This document shows positions 1 to 9,363 of a stretch of DNA of 45,438 nucleotides, in pieces (the stretch's first letter is position 1; every line of letters begins with the position of its first letter). A program made the position numbers and the translations under genes. Origin of the DNA: DATDVD01 sp035290065. GTDB taxonomy: Bacteria > Pseudomonadota > Gammaproteobacteria > Coxiellales > Coxiellaceae. The notes under the pieces are model-generated. The model saw only the letters and a list, made by a program, of their open reading frames with translations. It was not told where the DNA came from and ran no database searches. The stretch spans positions 1-45,438 of the forward strand of contig DATDVD010000012.1 of NCBI GenBank assembly GCA_035290065.1. The letters are read 5' to 3'.

Positions 1-1
1 C

Positions 2-2902
2 ACCATTATGGAAAGTCAAATTACGACACCCTTGGAAAATGCTATTGCCGGCGTACAAGGCATTCAATCGATCAGTTCCAGTAGCAATGGCAGCTCCAGC
101 AACATTACTGTTTTATTTCAGCCGGGCGGTGATTTTGAATCTCAAGCCGGTGAGGTACGTGATAAAGTGGCCGCTGAAGTTAAAAATTTACCGGTTGATG
201 CCGACCCTCCCGTAGTCACTGTCGGAACAGTGGGATCGGTGGTGGTATATTATGGCATTACTCAGCCAGGGAAAAGCTCTGCCGAAATTCGTGATTATGT
301 TAATCACAATATTGTTCCGGTCATTCGTCAGTTACCCGGAGTAGGTGGTGTATATGTCAATGGTGCATGGGATTATGCCCTGCGCATTTGGTTGGATCCG
401 GCCAAAATGGTGGCATTTAATGTAACCGTGACCGATGTTCAAACAGCACTCAATACCAATAATATTTTTTTCCCAGCCGGTTCTATTCGAGGAGAGAATC
501 GTACGTATGCCATTGTATCGGACACGCAACTTAAAAATGTGGATGAATTTTCCAACATTATTATTCGCCAGAATGATCAAGGCACCATTCGTTTAAAAGA
601 TATTGCGGAAGTAGGATTAGGATATACCACACCTTTTCCTACGCCCTTATGGTTAGGCAATCAAGAAGGTGTTGTATTGAATGTTCAGCCCTTGCAGACG
701 GCTAATCCTATTGCAGTGGCCACCGTCGTTAAAAAAGTTATGGAGCAGTTAAAAACGAATTTACCAAATAATATGCAATCGGTATTGAGTTATGATTTAT
801 CCACTTTTCTGAAAGGCTCCATTAATGAAACATTTATATCCATTGGTGAGGCTATTATATTAGTGATTTTGGTAGTGGTGGTGTTCTTAGGCTCTTTTCG
901 TGCGGCCAGTATTCCCATCGTGACTATTCCTGTCAGTATGATCAGCGTCTTTTTTATTATTTATATATTAGGCAATACGATTAATGTTATGTCGTTATTG
1001 GCGATGGTGTTGGCCATTGGGCTTGTTGTCGATGATGCCATTGTGATGTTGGAAAATATTTATCGTCATGTTGAAACAGGCATGACGCCCATGGATGCAG
1101 CAATAAAAGGTAGCCAAGAAATTTCTAATGCCATTATTGCTATGTCCATTACGTTAGTGGCTGTGTATGCACCGGCAGCTTTTGCTGAAGGATTTACTGC
1201 TAAATTGTTTCAAGAATTTGCTTATACCTTAGCAGGAGCTGTATTAATCTCAGGCTTTATTGCCTTAACCTTGTCTCCTATGATGTGTTCTCGTTTGCTA
1301 AAACCCGGCCATATTGAAACGCCTTTAGCCAAAAAATGGGACAGTTTTTTTGAGCATTTAGCAAACACCTATCGGTATTTCTTAAGGGGGTGTTTAAAAG
1401 CCAAACATGCGATTTTGTTGGCAATTATTTTGATAGGGGTATTTGGGTATGGATTATCCAAAACCATGTCATCTGAATTTCTGCCGCAGGATGATTACGG
1501 TGTGATTAATTTTTCGGTGCAAGCGCCAGAAGGTTCAACGGTAGAATATGTTGAGCAATATTTAGGACAAATAAAAACTATTTTAAATCACGTTTCCTCC
1601 ATTAAATCCTGGGGATATCAATTACTCTCTAACGATATTTTAACGTTTATTACTTTAAAACCCTGGAAAGAACGGCATTTAACCGTTCAACAGTTGGTGA
1701 TACAGTTAAATGCGGCATTAACGAAAATTCCTGGCCTTACCATGAACGCCTATGTACCCGATGTGATTGATTATGGAGAACAAGGTTCCGATTTAAATCT
1801 TAATATTGTTACGTCTGGTACTTACGAAGATCTTTTATCGCCGGTGACTAAAATGATGGTATTGCTCCATAATTATCCAGGGGTGGTGGATATTGGTACG
1901 GATTTAACCTTCAATTCCCAGCAGTATTTAATTTCCATTAATCGCGATTTAGTAGCAGAATCTGGTGTTAATTTACAAGACCTGGCCAATACTATTCAAG
2001 CCATGATGAGTGGTAATCATTGGACCAATGTTCAATCGGGTGGTATTTCGTACAGTGTCTTAGTACAGATGAATAAAAAATATTTAAAACACGGATTTCT
2101 GAGTTTGGATCAATTGTATGTGCGGGGTGGTGGAGGCACAAATACAACCACGCTGAATAATATGATTCCTTTAAGCAGTTTGGTTACTTTGACGCCTCGC
2201 ATCTGGCAAGGCAATTTACGGCATTTTAATAGCTTACGGTCAGGCTTAATTACTGCTCGTTTAGCGCCAGGCTATACAGAAAGCGATGCCATTCATTTTG
2301 TGGAACAGAATGCTCCTCTGGTGATGACGGACAATACTCGCTATGCATTTTCCGGTAAAACCCAGCAATTTTTGCAATCTTCTGGCAGTTTATTGACGAT
2401 TATTTTTTTGGCGTTTATTTTTATTTATCTTATTCTATCTGCCCAATTTGGTAGTTTTATCGATCCATTTATTATTTTATTTGCTGTGCCGCTCAGTATT
2501 GTGGGGGCCATGTTTTTCCTGAAATTAGGGGGAGGAACCTTAAATTTATATTCTCAAATTGGTATGGTCACGTTAGTAGGGTTAATCAGTAAGCATGGTA
2601 TTTTAATTACCCAATTTATTAATACTCTTCGAAACGAAGGAAAAGCTTTGGAAGAAGCTATTGTCATGGGCGCGTCCATCCGCTTAAGGCCTATTTTAAT
2701 GACGACGGCGGCGATGGTGTTTGGGGCATTGCCATTGGCTTTAGCCAGTGGGCCAGGTGCCGCGGGGCGGGCGCAGATTGGATGGGTGATTGTAGGAGGC
2801 CTAGTATGCGGGACCTTTTTCTCCTTGATCGCTGTCCCAGTTGCGTATTCCTATTTAGGTGTGCTAAAAAGACGGGACGCATCTCAAGAGAAGGAAGAAT
2901 AA
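2..2902 (+). CDS. RND efflux transporter, inner-membrane subunit (5' partial)
   Basis: Proton-driven RND (HAE1/AcrB family) pump of the inner membrane, which normally works with a periplasmic adaptor and an outer-membrane channel. The open frame continues upstream of the window; the first visible residues (TIMESQITTPLENAIAGV) match the segment that usually lies about 50-60 residues into AcrB-type proteins, so only the extreme N-terminus is missing. Visible are the two periplasmic porter regions, two hydrophobic clusters of about five to six helices (visible residues about 280-480 and 800-950), and the TM4 motif GLVVDDAIVMLENI with the paired aspartates of the proton relay near residue 343. 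The C-terminus ends in a charged tail. The next gene starts at the base after the stop, so the two are probably co-transcribed. The substrate cannot be told from sequence. No adaptor gene lies within the window. Confidence 0.93.
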   Translation, partial: TIMESQITTPLENAIAGVQGIQSISSSSNGSSSNITVLFQPGGDFESQAGEVRDKVAAEVKNLPVDADPPVVTVGTVGSVVVYYGITQPGKSSAEIRDYVNHNIVPVIRQLPGVGGVYVNGAWDYALRIWLDPAKMVAFNVTVTDVQTALNTNNIFFPAGSIRGENRTYAIVSDTQLKNVDEFSNIIIRQNDQGTIRLKDIAEVGLGYTTPFPTPLWLGNQEGVVLNVQPLQTANPIAVATVVKKVMEQLKTNLPNNMQSVLSYDLSTFLKGSINETFISIGEAIILVILVVVVFLGSFRAASIPIVTIPVSMISVFFIIYILGNTINVMSLLAMVLAIGLVVDDAIVMLENIYRHVETGMTPMDAAIKGSQEISNAIIAMSITLVAVYAPAAFAEGFTAKLFQEFAYTLAGAVLISGFIALTLSPMMCSRLLKPGHIETPLAKKWDSFFEHLANTYRYFLRGCLKAKHAILLAIILIGVFGYGLSKTMSSEFLPQDDYGVINFSVQAPEGSTVEYVEQYLGQIKTILNHVSSIKSWGYQLLSNDILTFITLKPWKERHLTVQQLVIQLNAALTKIPGLTMNAYVPDVIDYGEQGSDLNLNIVTSGTYEDLLSPVTKMMVLLHNYPGVVDIGTDLTFNSQQYLISINRDLVAESGVNLQDLANTIQAMMSGNHWTNVQSGGISYSVLVQMNKKYLKHGFLSLDQLYVRGGGGTNTTTLNNMIPLSSLVTLTPRIWQGNLRHFNSLRSGLITARLAPGYTESDAIHFVEQNAPLVMTDNTRYAFSGKTQQFLQSSGSLLTIIFLAFIFIYLILSAQFGSFIDPFIILFAVPLSIVGAMFFLKLGGGTLNLYSQIGMVTLVGLISKHGILITQFINTLRNEGKALEEAIVMGASIRLRPILMTTAAMVFGALPLALASGPGAAGRAQIGWVIVGGLVCGTFFSLIAVPVAYSYLGVLKRRDASQEKEE

Positions 2903-3733
2903 ATGAACAATTTCAAACGATTAGGAATAGGGATTTTAATAGGCAGCAGTGTAATGACCATTCAGGCGGCAGAGCCCCCAGCCAGCACTCCGGCTGTGCA
3001 ATCTTACGAAAGCGCTACCTTTCCTGCGGCACCTCAGCCTGCTGTGGCATCTGCAGTTGCTCCTGCAGCGAGCACTGCTTTATTGAAAGAAGATGTGAAA
3101 GCCTTAACCACAGCAGAACTTAATCAACAAGCAGCGTTGGCTAAACAATACGATATGCTTCATGAAAAAATTGCGGACTTAAGTCAGTCGGTGTTGATGA
3201 TTCAACAACGCATTAATGAACACATGGATATGTTAGATCAAAAAACCGGCGCCATGCAGCAAGAAATTGAAACACTCGTTGGCCTGATTAAAACCATCAA
3301 TGCGCAGATGAACAATGCGCCAATTAAGGTCATTCCTACTCCAGTCATTGGTGAAAGAAATGAAAGCGACAAGTTATTTGCAACAGCCATAAAATTTTTT
3401 GAAAATGTTTATTTGCATTATAGTACTGTGGTATTAGTGGGAATAGGCATTGTTGCGATTGGATTAGGATTTTTATTTCGTGGAGCGCCAAAACAAATAC
3501 CCGCTTCTGTTCAACCCAGCCCTCTTCCCAAAATCGAAGACACGGAAGACGAATATGATTTTATGGGAAGCCAAGAAAGTATTCCTGCAAAATTAGATTT
3601 AGTTCGTGCATATATCGCGATGGAAGATTTTGACGCAGCAAGTCACGTGCTCCAAGAAATTCTTAAAAAGGGTACGTCATCACAGCGTGCCGAAGCACGC
3701 GAATTATTTAATCGGATTCCTGCTAAAGCCTAA
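2903..3733 (+). CDS. Short FimV-like membrane protein (FimV C-terminal domain)
   Basis: A 276-residue protein with a signal peptide (residues 1-22, ending QAA), an Ala/Pro-rich stretch (23-60), a coiled-coil-prone segment (about 60-135), one membrane helix (about 172-193) and a cytoplasmic acidic linker. It ends in a FimV C-terminal-type domain (about 229-275, KLDLVRAYIAMEDFDAASHV). In Pseudomonas and Legionella fimV lies directly upstream of truA, as here, which supports the assignment. FimV is a polar hub for type IV pili and chemosensory signalling. Family members are usually over 800 residues with a periplasmic LysM domain; this one is about a third of that and no LysM is visible. The start immediately follows the RND stop, and the stop overlaps truA by one base (TAATG). 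A reduced FimV is the best reading; function in pili is inference. Confidence 0.75.
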   Translation: MNNFKRLGIGILIGSSVMTIQAAEPPASTPAVQSYESATFPAAPQPAVASAVAPAASTALLKEDVKALTTAELNQQAALAKQYDMLHEKIADLSQSVLMIQQRINEHMDMLDQKTGAMQQEIETLVGLIKTINAQMNNAPIKVIPTPVIGERNESDKLFATAIKFFENVYLHYSTVVLVGIGIVAIGLGFLFRGAPKQIPASVQPSPLPKIEDTEDEYDFMGSQESIPAKLDLVRAYIAMEDFDAASHVLQEILKKGTSSQRAEARELFNRIPAKA

Positions 3734-4521
3734 TGAGTATCCAACGAATTGCAATGGGCATTTCCTATGATGGAAGTGCCTACCACGGATGGCAAGCGCA
3801 AGAAGGATTAAGAACCGTCCAAGCCACGTTAGAAAAAGCGTTATCCAGTGTGGCGAATCATCCTGTGGTTGTGACTTGTGCTGGACGCACTGATGCAGGC
3901 GTGCACGCCTGTGAACAAATTGTTCATTTCAACACAGAAGCCTGGCGCAGCGAACACGCCTGGGTGTTTGGGGTGAACAGTAATTTGCCACGTTCTGTAA
4001 ATGTGTTATGGGCACGTGCCGTGGGACAAGATTTCCATGCGCGCTACAGTGCAATGGCCCGTCGTTATCGTTATATTCTCTATAACGATTCTATTCGCCC
4101 CGCTATTTTAAGCCAAGCCGTCAGTTGGCAATATCGACCATTGGATGAAATTTCCATGCAGCTGGCTGGAGAATATTTACTGGGTCAACACGATTTTACC
4201 TCGTTCCGCGGTGCGAATTGCCAAGCGAGATCTCCTGTGCGCACCCTTCATCGCTTTCGTATTGAACGCCGCGACCGTTTAATTATCACCGATATTGAAG
4301 CCGATGGATTTTTGCACCACATGGTGCGAAATATTATGGGTGTGTTGATGATCATCGGCAGTGGCGAACGTCCCATCGAATGGATCAAAGAAGTTCTCCA
4401 AGCCCGCGATCGCCGAGAAGCTGCCATGACCGCTTCTCCCAACGGCCTCTACCTTATTAAAGTGCAATATCCCCCTGAATTTGATTTCCCCAAAAGTCCT
4501 CCCGGCCCCTTCTTTCTATAG
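3733..4521 (+). CDS. truA: tRNA pseudouridine(38-40) synthase TruA
   Basis: Converts uridines 38-40 in the anticodon arm of tRNAs to pseudouridine. The 262-residue product has the usual family length and shows the catalytic motif GRTDAGVHA with the nucleophilic aspartate at D54, an N-terminal SYDGSAYHGWQ signature, and the C-terminal FLHHMVRNIMG motif near residue 195. The start codon overlaps the stop of the FimV-like gene, so translation is probably coupled. The arrangement fimV-truA followed by accD is conserved in gammaproteobacteria. E. coli has dedA between truA and accD; it is absent here. Confidence 0.96.
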   Translation: MSIQRIAMGISYDGSAYHGWQAQEGLRTVQATLEKALSSVANHPVVVTCAGRTDAGVHACEQIVHFNTEAWRSEHAWVFGVNSNLPRSVNVLWARAVGQDFHARYSAMARRYRYILYNDSIRPAILSQAVSWQYRPLDEISMQLAGEYLLGQHDFTSFRGANCQARSPVRTLHRFRIERRDRLIITDIEADGFLHHMVRNIMGVLMIIGSGERPIEWIKEVLQARDRREAAMTASPNGLYLIKVQYPPEFDFPKSPPGPFFL

Positions 4522-4591
4522 CTTGTTTACTTACTTCTAAAGGGGGAAGGGCGTAGCAAAAACCTCAGAAACCCGCTATCATATTTCCCCT

Positions 4592-5467
4592 ATGAGTTGG
4601 TTCCGAAAACTATTACCTAAAATCAAAACTGTCACCAAGAAAGATGTTCCGGAGGGTGTGTGGAGCAAGTGTCCGGCGTGTGTGGCTGTTTTGTATCGCG
4701 TTGAATTAGAACGTAATCTGAATGTTTGCCCCAAGTGTAACTATCATATGCGCTTAAACGCGCGTAAACGTTTAGGATTATTGCTGGATCATGAGGGCCA
4801 AGAAGAATTAGGTGCACAGATTGAGCCAAAGGATCGTCTAAAATTTAAAGATTCCAAAAAGTATAAAGAACGCATCCAACAAGCTCAAAAAGAGACGGGA
4901 GAAATGGAAGCGTTAGTAGTTATTCGGGGCACCCTCAGTGGGCATCCCATTGTGGTTGCCTGTTTTGAATTTGGTTTTATTGGCGGTTCCATGAGTGCTG
5001 GGGTAGGGGAGCGTTTTGTACTGGCTGCCCAACGCGCTTTACAAGAAAAAATCCCTTTTATTTGTTTCTCCGCCAGTGGGGGTGCTCGTATGCAAGAAGG
5101 TGTGTTATCGCTGTTTCAAATGGCTAAAACCAGTGCGATTTTAGCACGGTTAAAAAGTAGCGGCGTACCCTTTATTTCTGTGTTAACCGATCCCACCATG
5201 GGGGGCGTTTCAGCCAGTTTAGCCATGTTAGGCGATATTATTATTGCTGAGCCTGGTGCATTAATTGGCTTCTCGGGCCCTCGCGTTATTGAGCAAACCA
5301 TTCGGCAAACTTTACCCGAAGGTTTTCAGCGCAGTGAGTTCTTATTAGAACATGGTGCCATTGATATGATTGTCAGCCGTGTCAAAATGAAAGAAAAACT
5401 ATTAAGTTTATTGTCTCAACTAATGCCCCTCTCTTCTCATTATGCTGATGAGAACCCAAGCGCCTGA
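4592..5467 (+). CDS. accD: Acetyl-CoA carboxylase carboxyltransferase subunit beta
   Basis: Beta subunit of the carboxyltransferase that moves CO2 from biotin to acetyl-CoA, the first committed step of fatty acid synthesis; it acts with AccA in the cytoplasm. The 291-residue protein has the N-terminal zinc ribbon (C27, C30, C46, C49, spacing CX2C-X15-CX2C) and the crotonase-like core with FSASGGARMQEG near residue 160 and GGVSAS near 208. It begins the block accD-folC-dedD-cvpA-purF, and folC starts inside its last codons. No Shine-Dalgarno sequence precedes the ATG; a TATCAT hexamer ends nine bases before it, so the mRNA may be leaderless. Confidence 0.96.
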   Translation: MSWFRKLLPKIKTVTKKDVPEGVWSKCPACVAVLYRVELERNLNVCPKCNYHMRLNARKRLGLLLDHEGQEELGAQIEPKDRLKFKDSKKYKERIQQAQKETGEMEALVVIRGTLSGHPIVVACFEFGFIGGSMSAGVGERFVLAAQRALQEKIPFICFSASGGARMQEGVLSLFQMAKTSAILARLKSSGVPFISVLTDPTMGGVSASLAMLGDIIIAEPGALIGFSGPRVIEQTIRQTLPEGFQRSEFLLEHGAIDMIVSRVKMKEKLLSLLSQLMPLSSHYADENPSA

Positions 5468-6731
5468 TTCTCTTGAAACTTGGCTCGCTTACATCGAGCA
5501 AATACATCCGCAGACTATTAATTTAGGACTGGATCGTATTCGTCCTATTGCAAAAAGTTTGCAGTTAACCAATTTTTATTGTCCCGTGGTAATCATTGGG
5601 GGCACTAATGGAAAAGGTTCAACCGTTCGTTTTTTAGAAACAATTTTATTGAAAGCAGGTTATTCCGTAGGGGCTTATACTTCACCCCATTTGTTGCATT
5701 TTAAAGAACGATTACGCATTAATAATCAGACGCTTTCCCCTGAACTCTGGGTGGCAGCCTTTGAAGTGATTGAGAAAGCTCGCGATACCACGCCATTAAC
5801 ATTTTTTGAATTTACCACGTTAGCAGCTTTGTATTTGTGTCGATATTCAAGAGATCCACAGCCTGAAACGCTCGATATTTTACTGCTAGAAGTAGGATTA
5901 GGCGGCCGTTTAGATGCGGTTAACATGGTTGAACCGGATATTTCGGTTATCACCTCCATCGAATTAGATCATCTCGATTATTTAGGCCCAACCCGAGAAC
6001 TGATTGCGATTGAAAAATTAGGCATTTCACGTCCTCTTAAACCCTTAATTCTAGGAAGTGGAGCAGAATTAACACCGATTAAAGCTTTCGCGCTCAAACA
6101 TCAGGGAGGTTTTTATGCCTATGGCAAAAACCTACAGATCGAGCAAAGTTCAAACAGTTGGTTTCTACAAACGGTGCGCGGACGCACGGGTCCGTGGCCT
6201 ATCCCTCCTCTCGCACTTCGAAATGCGGCGTTAGCCTTGCAAGTGTTGGAGTGTCTGCATGAGCGGATGCCCGTGTCCTCTATCGCTATCACCGAGGGTC
6301 TTCGAGACGCGCGATTAGCAGGCCGGCAAGAATGGAGAGAACAAAACGGGATTTTGTATTGTTTCGATGTGTCTCACAATAGTGAGGCGATTCACTATTT
6401 AGCAACCCACTTAAAGGTGCTCCCTTGTCAGGGTAAAACGTATGGTATTGCCGCCTTGCTATCGGATAAAGCCGTCAGTGCTTTGACACCGATGGTCCCG
6501 CTGGTTGACGAATGGTATCTTCCTTACCTGAGAACCCCACGTGCTCAATTACCCGAAGTTTTGCATGCACATTTGAAGACAGAACAGGCCAAACGTTGTT
6601 ATACTGTGGCCAATGTAGAGGAAGCGTTATCGGCATTATCACGGCATCTTGTTGCAGGAGATCGCGTGATTATTTTTGGATCTTTTTATACCGTGGCTGC
6701 CGCAAAACAAGCATTACATCATGAAGATTGA
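5442..6731 (+). CDS. folC: Bifunctional folylpolyglutamate/dihydrofolate synthase
   Basis: Joins glutamate to dihydropteroate and extends the polyglutamate tail of folates using ATP. The 429-residue product fits the FolC/Mur ligase family: the N-terminal LGLDRI element, the P-loop GGTNGKGSTV (about residues 53-62), TSPHLL, the LLEVGLGGRLDAVN motif, and a C-terminal Mur ligase domain with DVSHN near 309. The ATG at 5442 overlaps accD by 26 bases; a second in-frame ATG at 5448 is an equally possible start. The stop overlaps the start of the SPOR protein gene. This is the same order as E. coli accD-folC-dedD-cvpA-purF. Confidence 0.95.
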   Translation: MLMRTQAPDSLETWLAYIEQIHPQTINLGLDRIRPIAKSLQLTNFYCPVVIIGGTNGKGSTVRFLETILLKAGYSVGAYTSPHLLHFKERLRINNQTLSPELWVAAFEVIEKARDTTPLTFFEFTTLAALYLCRYSRDPQPETLDILLLEVGLGGRLDAVNMVEPDISVITSIELDHLDYLGPTRELIAIEKLGISRPLKPLILGSGAELTPIKAFALKHQGGFYAYGKNLQIEQSSNSWFLQTVRGRTGPWPIPPLALRNAALALQVLECLHERMPVSSIAITEGLRDARLAGRQEWREQNGILYCFDVSHNSEAIHYLATHLKVLPCQGKTYGIAALLSDKAVSALTPMVPLVDEWYLPYLRTPRAQLPEVLHAHLKTEQAKRCYTVANVEEALSALSRHLVAGDRVIIFGSFYTVAAAKQALHHED

Positions 6732-7185
6732 AACAAAACATCGTGTCATCGGGTTATTAGTGATCTTGGCATTGGGCGCTATTTTTATTCCCCTGTTATT
6801 TTCTGAAAGTAATTTATTGACGGCGAAATTAGTTTTATCCAGTCATATGCCCACACCTCCCGCTTTACCGGATGTTAATCTCCAACCCCCGACAGAAGCT
6901 CAAGTTGTTTCGTCTGTCACATTGCCTGTTTTGCCGGATGCGTGGGTTATTGAGCTCGGTCTTTTTTCCTCGCCGTCGAGTGAAGCGTTGGTGGAACGCT
7001 TAAGAGCCGCAGGATTTGATGCTTATTCTCGCTCCGACGTAAAAGAAGGGCAAACGGCCCTTCGTGTGTTTGTAGGCCCTGAAATTAATAAACATGTCTT
7101 AGAAGCCCAAAACGAACAACTTAAAAAAACATTTAAATTAGATGGCACCCTTAAACCGTATACGGTGCAATCCTCTATTTCCTAA
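6721..7185 (+). CDS. dedD: SPOR-domain inner-membrane protein DedD
   Basis: Cell-division protein of the DedD type: a short cytoplasmic start, one membrane helix (residues about 8-26, VIGLLVILALGAIFIPLLF), a Pro-rich periplasmic linker and a C-terminal SPOR domain (about residues 75-150) that binds denuded peptidoglycan at the septum. The product is 154 residues. The start chosen is the ATG overlapping the folC stop, because it puts the membrane helix at the N-terminus; an upstream in-frame ATG at 6676 would add 15 residues inside folC and is less likely. Position between folC and cvpA matches E. coli dedD. Confidence 0.88.
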   Translation: MKIETKHRVIGLLVILALGAIFIPLLFSESNLLTAKLVLSSHMPTPPALPDVNLQPPTEAQVVSSVTLPVLPDAWVIELGLFSSPSSEALVERLRAAGFDAYSRSDVKEGQTALRVFVGPEINKHVLEAQNEQLKKTFKLDGTLKPYTVQSSIS

Positions 7186-7195
7186 GGAATGCCAC

Positions 7196-7732
7196 ATGAA
7201 TTGGGCAGATTATTTAATTCTTATTATTATTGCTATGTCAGTATTGATTAGTTTTTTACGGGGCTTCGTAAAAGAAGCCATTTCATTAGTGGTGTGGGTA
7301 TTAGCCATTATTATTGCGATTCGATGTTCCGGTTTTTTTACACATTTGTTAGTGCCTGTGATTCAATCCGCTTCTGTTCGTTATATTATTGTGTTTGTCA
7401 CCTTATTTTTATTGGTATTAATTATCGGAGTATTTATCAGCGTCTTTGCAGGGGAGTGGATGAGCCGTTCAGGGCTGGGTTTTGTAGATCGATTAGTGGG
7501 CATTGTATTTGGAACAGCACGCGGTATTTTATTAGTGGGTATTTTATTAATGTTTGTGAATTTAACTTCTTCTCAAGAAAATACGTGGGTCGAAGAATCG
7601 CAATTAATCCCTTATTTTAAAACTTGGGTTAGTTGGCTTAATGATTTTCTGCCAGACAAAGTAAAAGCGATGGCGCATTGGGCAGGAACACAAGCCCATC
7701 CTATAGAAGACGAAGAAAGAGAACCGGAATAA
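7196..7732 (+). CDS. cvpA: CvpA family membrane protein
   Basis: Polytopic inner-membrane protein, 178 residues, with four hydrophobic helices in the first 130 residues and a charged C-terminal tail. The N-terminus MNWADYLILIIIAMSVLISF and the following FLRGFVKEAISLVVWV are typical of CvpA (required for colicin V production in E. coli; precise role unclear). The start is set by AAGGA seven bases before the ATG; an upstream in-frame start at 7142 lies inside dedD and has no such site. The stop codon overlaps the purF start by one base (TAATG), as expected for the cvpA-purF pair. Confidence 0.9.
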   Translation: MNWADYLILIIIAMSVLISFLRGFVKEAISLVVWVLAIIIAIRCSGFFTHLLVPVIQSASVRYIIVFVTLFLLVLIIGVFISVFAGEWMSRSGLGFVDRLVGIVFGTARGILLVGILLMFVNLTSSQENTWVEESQLIPYFKTWVSWLNDFLPDKVKAMAHWAGTQAHPIEDEEREPE

Positions 7733-9222
7733 TGTGTGGAATTATTGGCGCTATTACAACGCAGTATGTAAACCAAGACATTTACGATGGCCTTACGATT
7801 ATTCAACATCGAGGTCAAGATGCCGCGGGTATGATTACGTATGATGATACCACTCGCCACGTTCATATTCGCAAGAGCAATGGATTGTTACGCGATGTTA
7901 TTCGTGAATCTCATATGCTGCGATTAACCGGTAAAATGGGTTTAGGCCATGTGCGTTATCCCACAGCGGGTACTTTTAGTTCAGCAGAATCCCAACCGTT
8001 CTATGTCAATTCTCCCTATGGCTTAAGTTTAGTGCACAACGGCAATTTAGTTAACACCGAATCGTTAGCCCATGATCTAATGAAAACAGATTTACGCCAT
8101 TTAAACACCTATTCCGATTCGGAAGTGTTATTAAATATTTTTGCCCATAAATTAGCCCAAGTAGGGGAAGAACAATTAACACCCACCGCTTTATTTAAAG
8201 CAGTTAAAAAAGTGTATGAGCGAGTGCAGGGTGCTTATTCAGCGTTAGTTATGATCAATGGATACGGCATAGTAGGCTTTCGAGACGCATTTGGTATTCG
8301 CCCACTGGTGTATGGAAAACGGCGCACCGAGCAGAGCACTGATTATATGTTTAGCTCGGAAACCATTGCTTTAGATGCCTTACGATTTGAACCCTTAGGG
8401 GATGTAAAACCAGGTGAAGCTGTTTATATCGATTTAGAAGGCCGTGTGCATCGTCAAATTTGTGCCCACCAGGCTCAATTATCGCCCTGTATTTTTGAGT
8501 TTATTTATCTTGCGCGTCCTGATTCAGTGATTGATCATATCTCAGTTTATCGTTCTCGACTCAATATGGGTATTCGTTTAGCCAATAAAATTTTACGCAC
8601 CCATCCCAATCATCCTATCGATGTAGTTATTCCTATTCCAGACACGAGTCGCACGTGTGCTTTACCTTTAGCTCAACGCTTAGACGTTAATTATTCCGAA
8701 GGATTCGTAAAAAATCGCTATATTGGCCGCACCTTTATTATGCCGGGACAAGCTATTCGCCGAAGCTCTGTTCGCATGAAATTAAATGCTATTAAAGATG
8801 AATTTTTAAATAAGAATGTATTATTGGTAGATGACTCAATTGTTCGTGGCACCACGTCTAAAGAAATTATTCAAATGGCGCGCGATGCCGGCGCTAAACA
8901 GGTATTTTTTGCTTCCAGTGCGCCAGAAGTACGTTTTCCGAATGTCTATGGCATTGATATGCCGGTGGCAGAAGAGTTAATTGCCCATAACAAAACAGCT
9001 GACGAAGTAGCGGCAATCATTGGTGCCGATTGGTTAATTTATCAAGATTTACCCGATGTGTATGCTGCCATTAATGAAGCCGTTAAACCGGGCTATGAAA
9101 AAATTCAACGTTTTGAAGATTCTATTTTCACAGGCAATTATATGGCAGGCACCCTCGATTCGGCCTATTTTCGCCAACTCAAAACTCGTCGGGGTGAAGC
9201 TGCTAAGACCAGTCAGGTTTAA
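7732..9222 (+). CDS. purF: Amidophosphoribosyltransferase
   Basis: First enzyme of purine synthesis: makes 5-phosphoribosylamine from PRPP and glutamine. The start is the ATG before CGIIGAI, because the cysteine at position 2 becomes the N-terminal nucleophile of the glutaminase domain after Met removal; the longer open frame from 7678 would bury it. The Ntn glutaminase half includes QHRGQDAAG and GLGHVRYPT; the phosphoribosyltransferase half has the PRPP loop VLLVDDSIVRGTTS at about residues 363-376. The 496-residue length is normal. Last gene of the accD-purF block, followed by an intrinsic terminator at 9257-9291. Confidence 0.97.
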   Translation: MCGIIGAITTQYVNQDIYDGLTIIQHRGQDAAGMITYDDTTRHVHIRKSNGLLRDVIRESHMLRLTGKMGLGHVRYPTAGTFSSAESQPFYVNSPYGLSLVHNGNLVNTESLAHDLMKTDLRHLNTYSDSEVLLNIFAHKLAQVGEEQLTPTALFKAVKKVYERVQGAYSALVMINGYGIVGFRDAFGIRPLVYGKRRTEQSTDYMFSSETIALDALRFEPLGDVKPGEAVYIDLEGRVHRQICAHQAQLSPCIFEFIYLARPDSVIDHISVYRSRLNMGIRLANKILRTHPNHPIDVVIPIPDTSRTCALPLAQRLDVNYSEGFVKNRYIGRTFIMPGQAIRRSSVRMKLNAIKDEFLNKNVLLVDDSIVRGTTSKEIIQMARDAGAKQVFFASSAPEVRFPNVYGIDMPVAEELIAHNKTADEVAAIIGADWLIYQDLPDVYAAINEAVKPGYEKIQRFEDSIFTGNYMAGTLDSAYFRQLKTRRGEAAKTSQV

Positions 9223-9256
9223 AACCCAGGGAATAACGAAATATTCCTCGTTTTCT

Positions 9257-9291
9257 CGGGGTCCTTACTGGAGAACCCCGAATGTTTTTTT
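9257..9291 (+). terminator. Intrinsic terminator after purF
   Basis: A 6-bp perfect stem (CGGGGT 9257-9262 with ACCCCG 9275-9280) is followed four bases later by seven T residues (9285-9291). It lies 35 bases after the purF stop on the same strand and closes the accD-purF block. Confidence 0.75.
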
Positions 9292-9363
9292 CGCTATAAT
9301 CACGTTATAATGCCACTATTGTTTATCCATTTGTTTTTTTGCAATAAAACAGGAGGATTTAAG

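Noticed and set aside
9310..9363. Upstream ATG for the small membrane protein
   Set aside because: The ATG at 9364 has a near-perfect ribosome binding site; the extension adds no conserved-looking residues.
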